14,617 nucleotides of DNA from positions 1 through 14,617 of the forward strand of contig JAFDCA010000056.1 in assembly GCA_019313025.1 (NCBI GenBank). Direction: 5' to 3'. The notes under the pieces were generated by a model. It saw only the letters and a program-made list of their open reading frames with translations, was not told where the DNA came from and did no database searches. Below, in pieces: positions 12,677 to 14,617 of this stretch. This DNA is from Deltaproteobacteria bacterium (lineage in GTDB: Bacteria > Desulfobacterota > Desulfobacteria > Desulfobacterales > UBA11574). Made by a program: the position numbers and the translations under genes. How positions within the stretch are numbered: the first letter of the stretch is position 1; every line of letters starts with the position of its first letter.

Positions 12677-13987
12677 TTATACCAAATAATTTTGAAATAT
12701 GACCGCAAACCCCAAAAATGCCAAAAATCCCATCACATCGGTAACTGTTGTTAAAATGATGTTCGAACTTTGAGCCGGGTCTAAGCCGATTCTTTTCATC
12801 ACGATGGGAATTGACGCGCCTGAGAGACCGGCAAACACGAGATTCAAGAGCATACCCAGACCGATCACCAAACCAAGGTAAGGGTTGCCTTGCCAAATCC
12901 AAGCAATCAGGGCCGTTACGGCACCGATGATGGCGCCATTGACGGCACCGAGTTTTGCTTCCTTTGAGATCAGACTAAACACTTTATCTTTGGGTATTTC
13001 TCGCATCACAATTCCTCGCATGACCACAGCCAGCGACTGTGCCCCCGCATTACCTCCTTGACCGGCCACAACAGGAAGAAAAACGGCGAGGACGGTCAGC
13101 TTGGCGATAATACCCTCAAAAAGAGCCACAACGGCAGCCGCTAAAAATGCGGTGGCCAAATTGACATGAAGCCACGGCAGCCGTTTTTTTAATGAAAATA
13201 AAATGGTGGAAGAAACGCGTTCATCACCTCCGGCACCAAATATTTTCTGAATGTCTTTTGTCATATCCTCCTGAATTCCCTGAATCAATCTTTCTGCTTT
13301 GATAATGCCGAGAATATGATTTTCACTGTCTACCACAGGTGCTGCAAAAAATTTTCTTTTCGCCAGTTCATTGGTAGCCTCTTGTTTATCAATGAAGCAA
13401 TGAAGTGAAAAAATATCCTTTCGGGCAATGGATTCAAGGGATCTATCCGGTGATGCCAACAATAGATCACGCATGTTTAACACACCGATTAGACAATTAT
13501 CGTCATCGACCACATATGCGTAAGATTGCGGGAAACGTTTTTTGGCCAATAAACGAATTTCTTGACCCGCTTCCTCCACCGATACATCTTTTTTAAATTT
13601 TAAGAAATCTGTGGTCATAATTCGGCCGACACTCTCCTCCGGATATTCTAAAACCTCCCTGATCTGACGTTTCAGCTCGCCTGAGATGTATTTTGTCATG
13701 CGTTCACGGTCATCTTGAGGGAGATGCATCAGAATTGAAGCCGCAAAGTGGGGTTCGATCAAGGACAAGGTTTCTCCGAGGAAAATTTCTCCGGAGTCTT
13801 TCAACAGCGCAGCGGCAAAACTTATTTGCAAATGTTTAATGATGCGAACAGCCAGTGACGGAGGCAATGATTCAAGTACTGCAGCGGCATCTTTTTCGGT
13901 CATACTTTCTAAACTTTGTACCGCAGCTGCCATATCAAGTTCAAAAAATTTCTGAACAATGGGTATAAAAGAATTTGTATGTGTCAT
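12677..13987 (-). CDS. mgtE: Magnesium channel/transporter MgtE
   Basis: The protein is complete and about 436 residues long (441 if begun at 14002). MgtE forms a dimeric inner-membrane channel for Mg2+ gated by cytoplasmic magnesium sensing. Numbered from the 14002 start, the helical N domain is about residues 15-115, two CBS domains span about 126-245 (with YAYVVDDDNCLIGVLNMRDL and AAPVVDSENHILGIIKAERL), and five membrane helices occupy about 280-440. The pore signature VVAGQGGNAGAQS (311-323) and the end motif GLDPAQSSNIILTTVTDVMG, with Asp422 in the position of the channel's Mg2+-binding Asp, are intact. I prefer the start at 13987 because GGGAAG lies seven bases before it and nothing resembling a ribosome-binding site precedes 14002. 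It follows the YbbR gene at about 57-72 bp on the same strand and may share its transcript. Confidence 0.93.
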   Translation of the reverse strand: MTHTNSFIPIVQKFFELDMAAAVQSLESMTEKDAAAVLESLPPSLAVRIIKHLQISFAAALLKDSGEIFLGETLSLIEPHFAASILMHLPQDDRERMTKYISGELKRQIREVLEYPEESVGRIMTTDFLKFKKDVSVEEAGQEIRLLAKKRFPQSYAYVVDDDNCLIGVLNMRDLLLASPDRSLESIARKDIFSLHCFIDKQEATNELAKRKFFAAPVVDSENHILGIIKAERLIQGIQEDMTKDIQKIFGAGGDERVSSTILFSLKKRLPWLHVNLATAFLAAAVVALFEGIIAKLTVLAVFLPVVAGQGGNAGAQSLAVVMRGIVMREIPKDKVFSLISKEAKLGAVNGAIIGAVTALIAWIWQGNPYLGLVIGLGMLLNLVFAGLSGASIPIVMKRIGLDPAQSSNIILTTVTDVMGFLAFLGFAVIFQNYLV

Positions 13988-14059
13988 TGATATGCTTCCC
14001 ATAATTCGTTTAAGATTTTAGATCTTCAAACCAAACACCCTTTTAATAGATGATAACCT

Positions 14060-14617
14060 TCATTTTTTATTTAACGAACGCTCAACGGTGATGGCCACCA
14101 TAACATCCGGCCAGCGTTTTTCCTTTGACTGAACGGCCGGAAGTGCAATAATTTTACAAAAGATGGTGGTATTTTCGTAAATGTTGTTCAGGTAAATGGG
14201 GGTTGTCGTCAGGCTGATTAATTTATCCATTTCATCACTGGCTGGAGATAAAACTTTTACCTTCTCAGGCTTTACCTCCAGAGACCGGATCTTCAGGCCA
14301 TCCGGAAGCTTTCCGACCAATTGCGGTTTTATAATAAGCTCCTTTTCTATGATTTCTGCAAGTGTGAGTTCAAAGCTGGACGGAACAACATCCAATAAGT
14401 GTATCTCTTTCGGCAAATTGATATTTTCACGAGTAATAATAAACGATTGTTTTCCCGGCAGGGCCTTTGAAAGGTCTATTTTTACGCTTGTATGAGACGG
14501 ATTGACCGTATCAAGCGCTGATTTTGGGCCTGACAGATACAGCCGAACCTCCTCGGCCTTATCTCCCACCAAAGTGAGGTTGGGTAATGAGGCGGTATAT
14601 TCCACCGGAATGGTTAC
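14060..14617 (-). CDS. YbbR-domain protein (CdaR-like), partial, runs off the window
   Basis: The frame is open to the window's last base, so the N-terminus is missing. The first visible residues are VTIPVEYTASLPNLTLVG. The pattern of YbbR repeats is clear: EVRLYLSGPKSALDTV, then VKIDLSKALPGKQSF, INLPKEIHLLDVVPSSFELT, a second unit LIIKPQLVGKLPDGLKIRSL, and KPEKVKVLSPASDEMDKL. YbbR proteins are membrane-anchored with the repeats outside the cytoplasm, and in Firmicutes the member CdaR regulates the diadenylate cyclase CdaA encoded next to it. In Desulfobacterota a cyclase gene commonly lies upstream, which would be outside this window. The missing part should hold an N-terminal membrane helix and further repeats. 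An internal GTG at 14605 is not the start, since the coding pattern continues beyond it. Confidence 0.8.
   Translation of the reverse strand, partial: VTIPVEYTASLPNLTLVGDKAEEVRLYLSGPKSALDTVNPSHTSVKIDLSKALPGKQSFIITRENINLPKEIHLLDVVPSSFELTLAEIIEKELIIKPQLVGKLPDGLKIRSLEVKPEKVKVLSPASDEMDKLISLTTTPIYLNNIYENTTIFCKIIALPAVQSKEKRWPDVMVAITVERSLNKK

Overview
The window looks like chromosomal DNA from a Gram-negative anaerobe of the Desulfobacterota, probably a Desulfobacterales-type sulfate reducer. This is inferred from gene style and neighbourhood only (YbbR next to MgtE, a group-III-like phosphofructokinase with a universal stress protein and a PAS histidine kinase, sigma-54 promoters, many short secreted proteins). 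No rRNA, tRNA, CRISPR array or intact insertion sequence was seen.

Layout. 1-129: tail of an unidentified plus-strand gene. 233-2702 (minus): a secreted, membrane-anchored TPR protein followed by the lipid II flippase MurJ. 2703-3223: non-coding, with a perfect 16-bp hairpin. 3224-3517 (minus): a small secreted protein with a sigma-54 promoter. 3518-4339: a long regulatory interval that ends in a second, outward-facing sigma-54 promoter and a leader of about 208 nt. 4340-9375 (plus): a methyltransferase/ATP-grasp ligase fusion, an M20-family peptidase broken by an in-frame TAA, a Thr-nucleophile isoaspartyl peptidase/asparaginase, and a 134-residue protein of unknown function. 9417-12365 (minus): 6-phosphofructokinase, a frameshifted universal stress protein and an NtrB-like PAS histidine kinase. 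12471-12653: a possible gene remnant. 12677-14617 (minus): the magnesium channel MgtE and a YbbR-domain protein that runs off the window.

How the genes may work together. The most unusual locus is 3571-8744. Two good -24/-12 promoters point away from each other across about 520 bp that holds several dyads, so one sigma-54 activator could serve both sides. The plus-strand operon joins a SAM methyltransferase to a D-Ala-D-Ala-ligase-type ATP-grasp domain in one chain, followed by two peptide or amide hydrolases. That is the enzyme set expected for making, methylating and recycling a small peptide or amino-acid conjugate, for example a dipeptide osmolyte or storage compound. This is inference; the product cannot be read from the sequence.

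Two genes carry disabling lesions: a nonsense codon in the M20 gene and a one-base frameshift in the universal stress protein gene. Either some genes are decaying or the assembly contains errors. The remaining genes are ordinary housekeeping functions.
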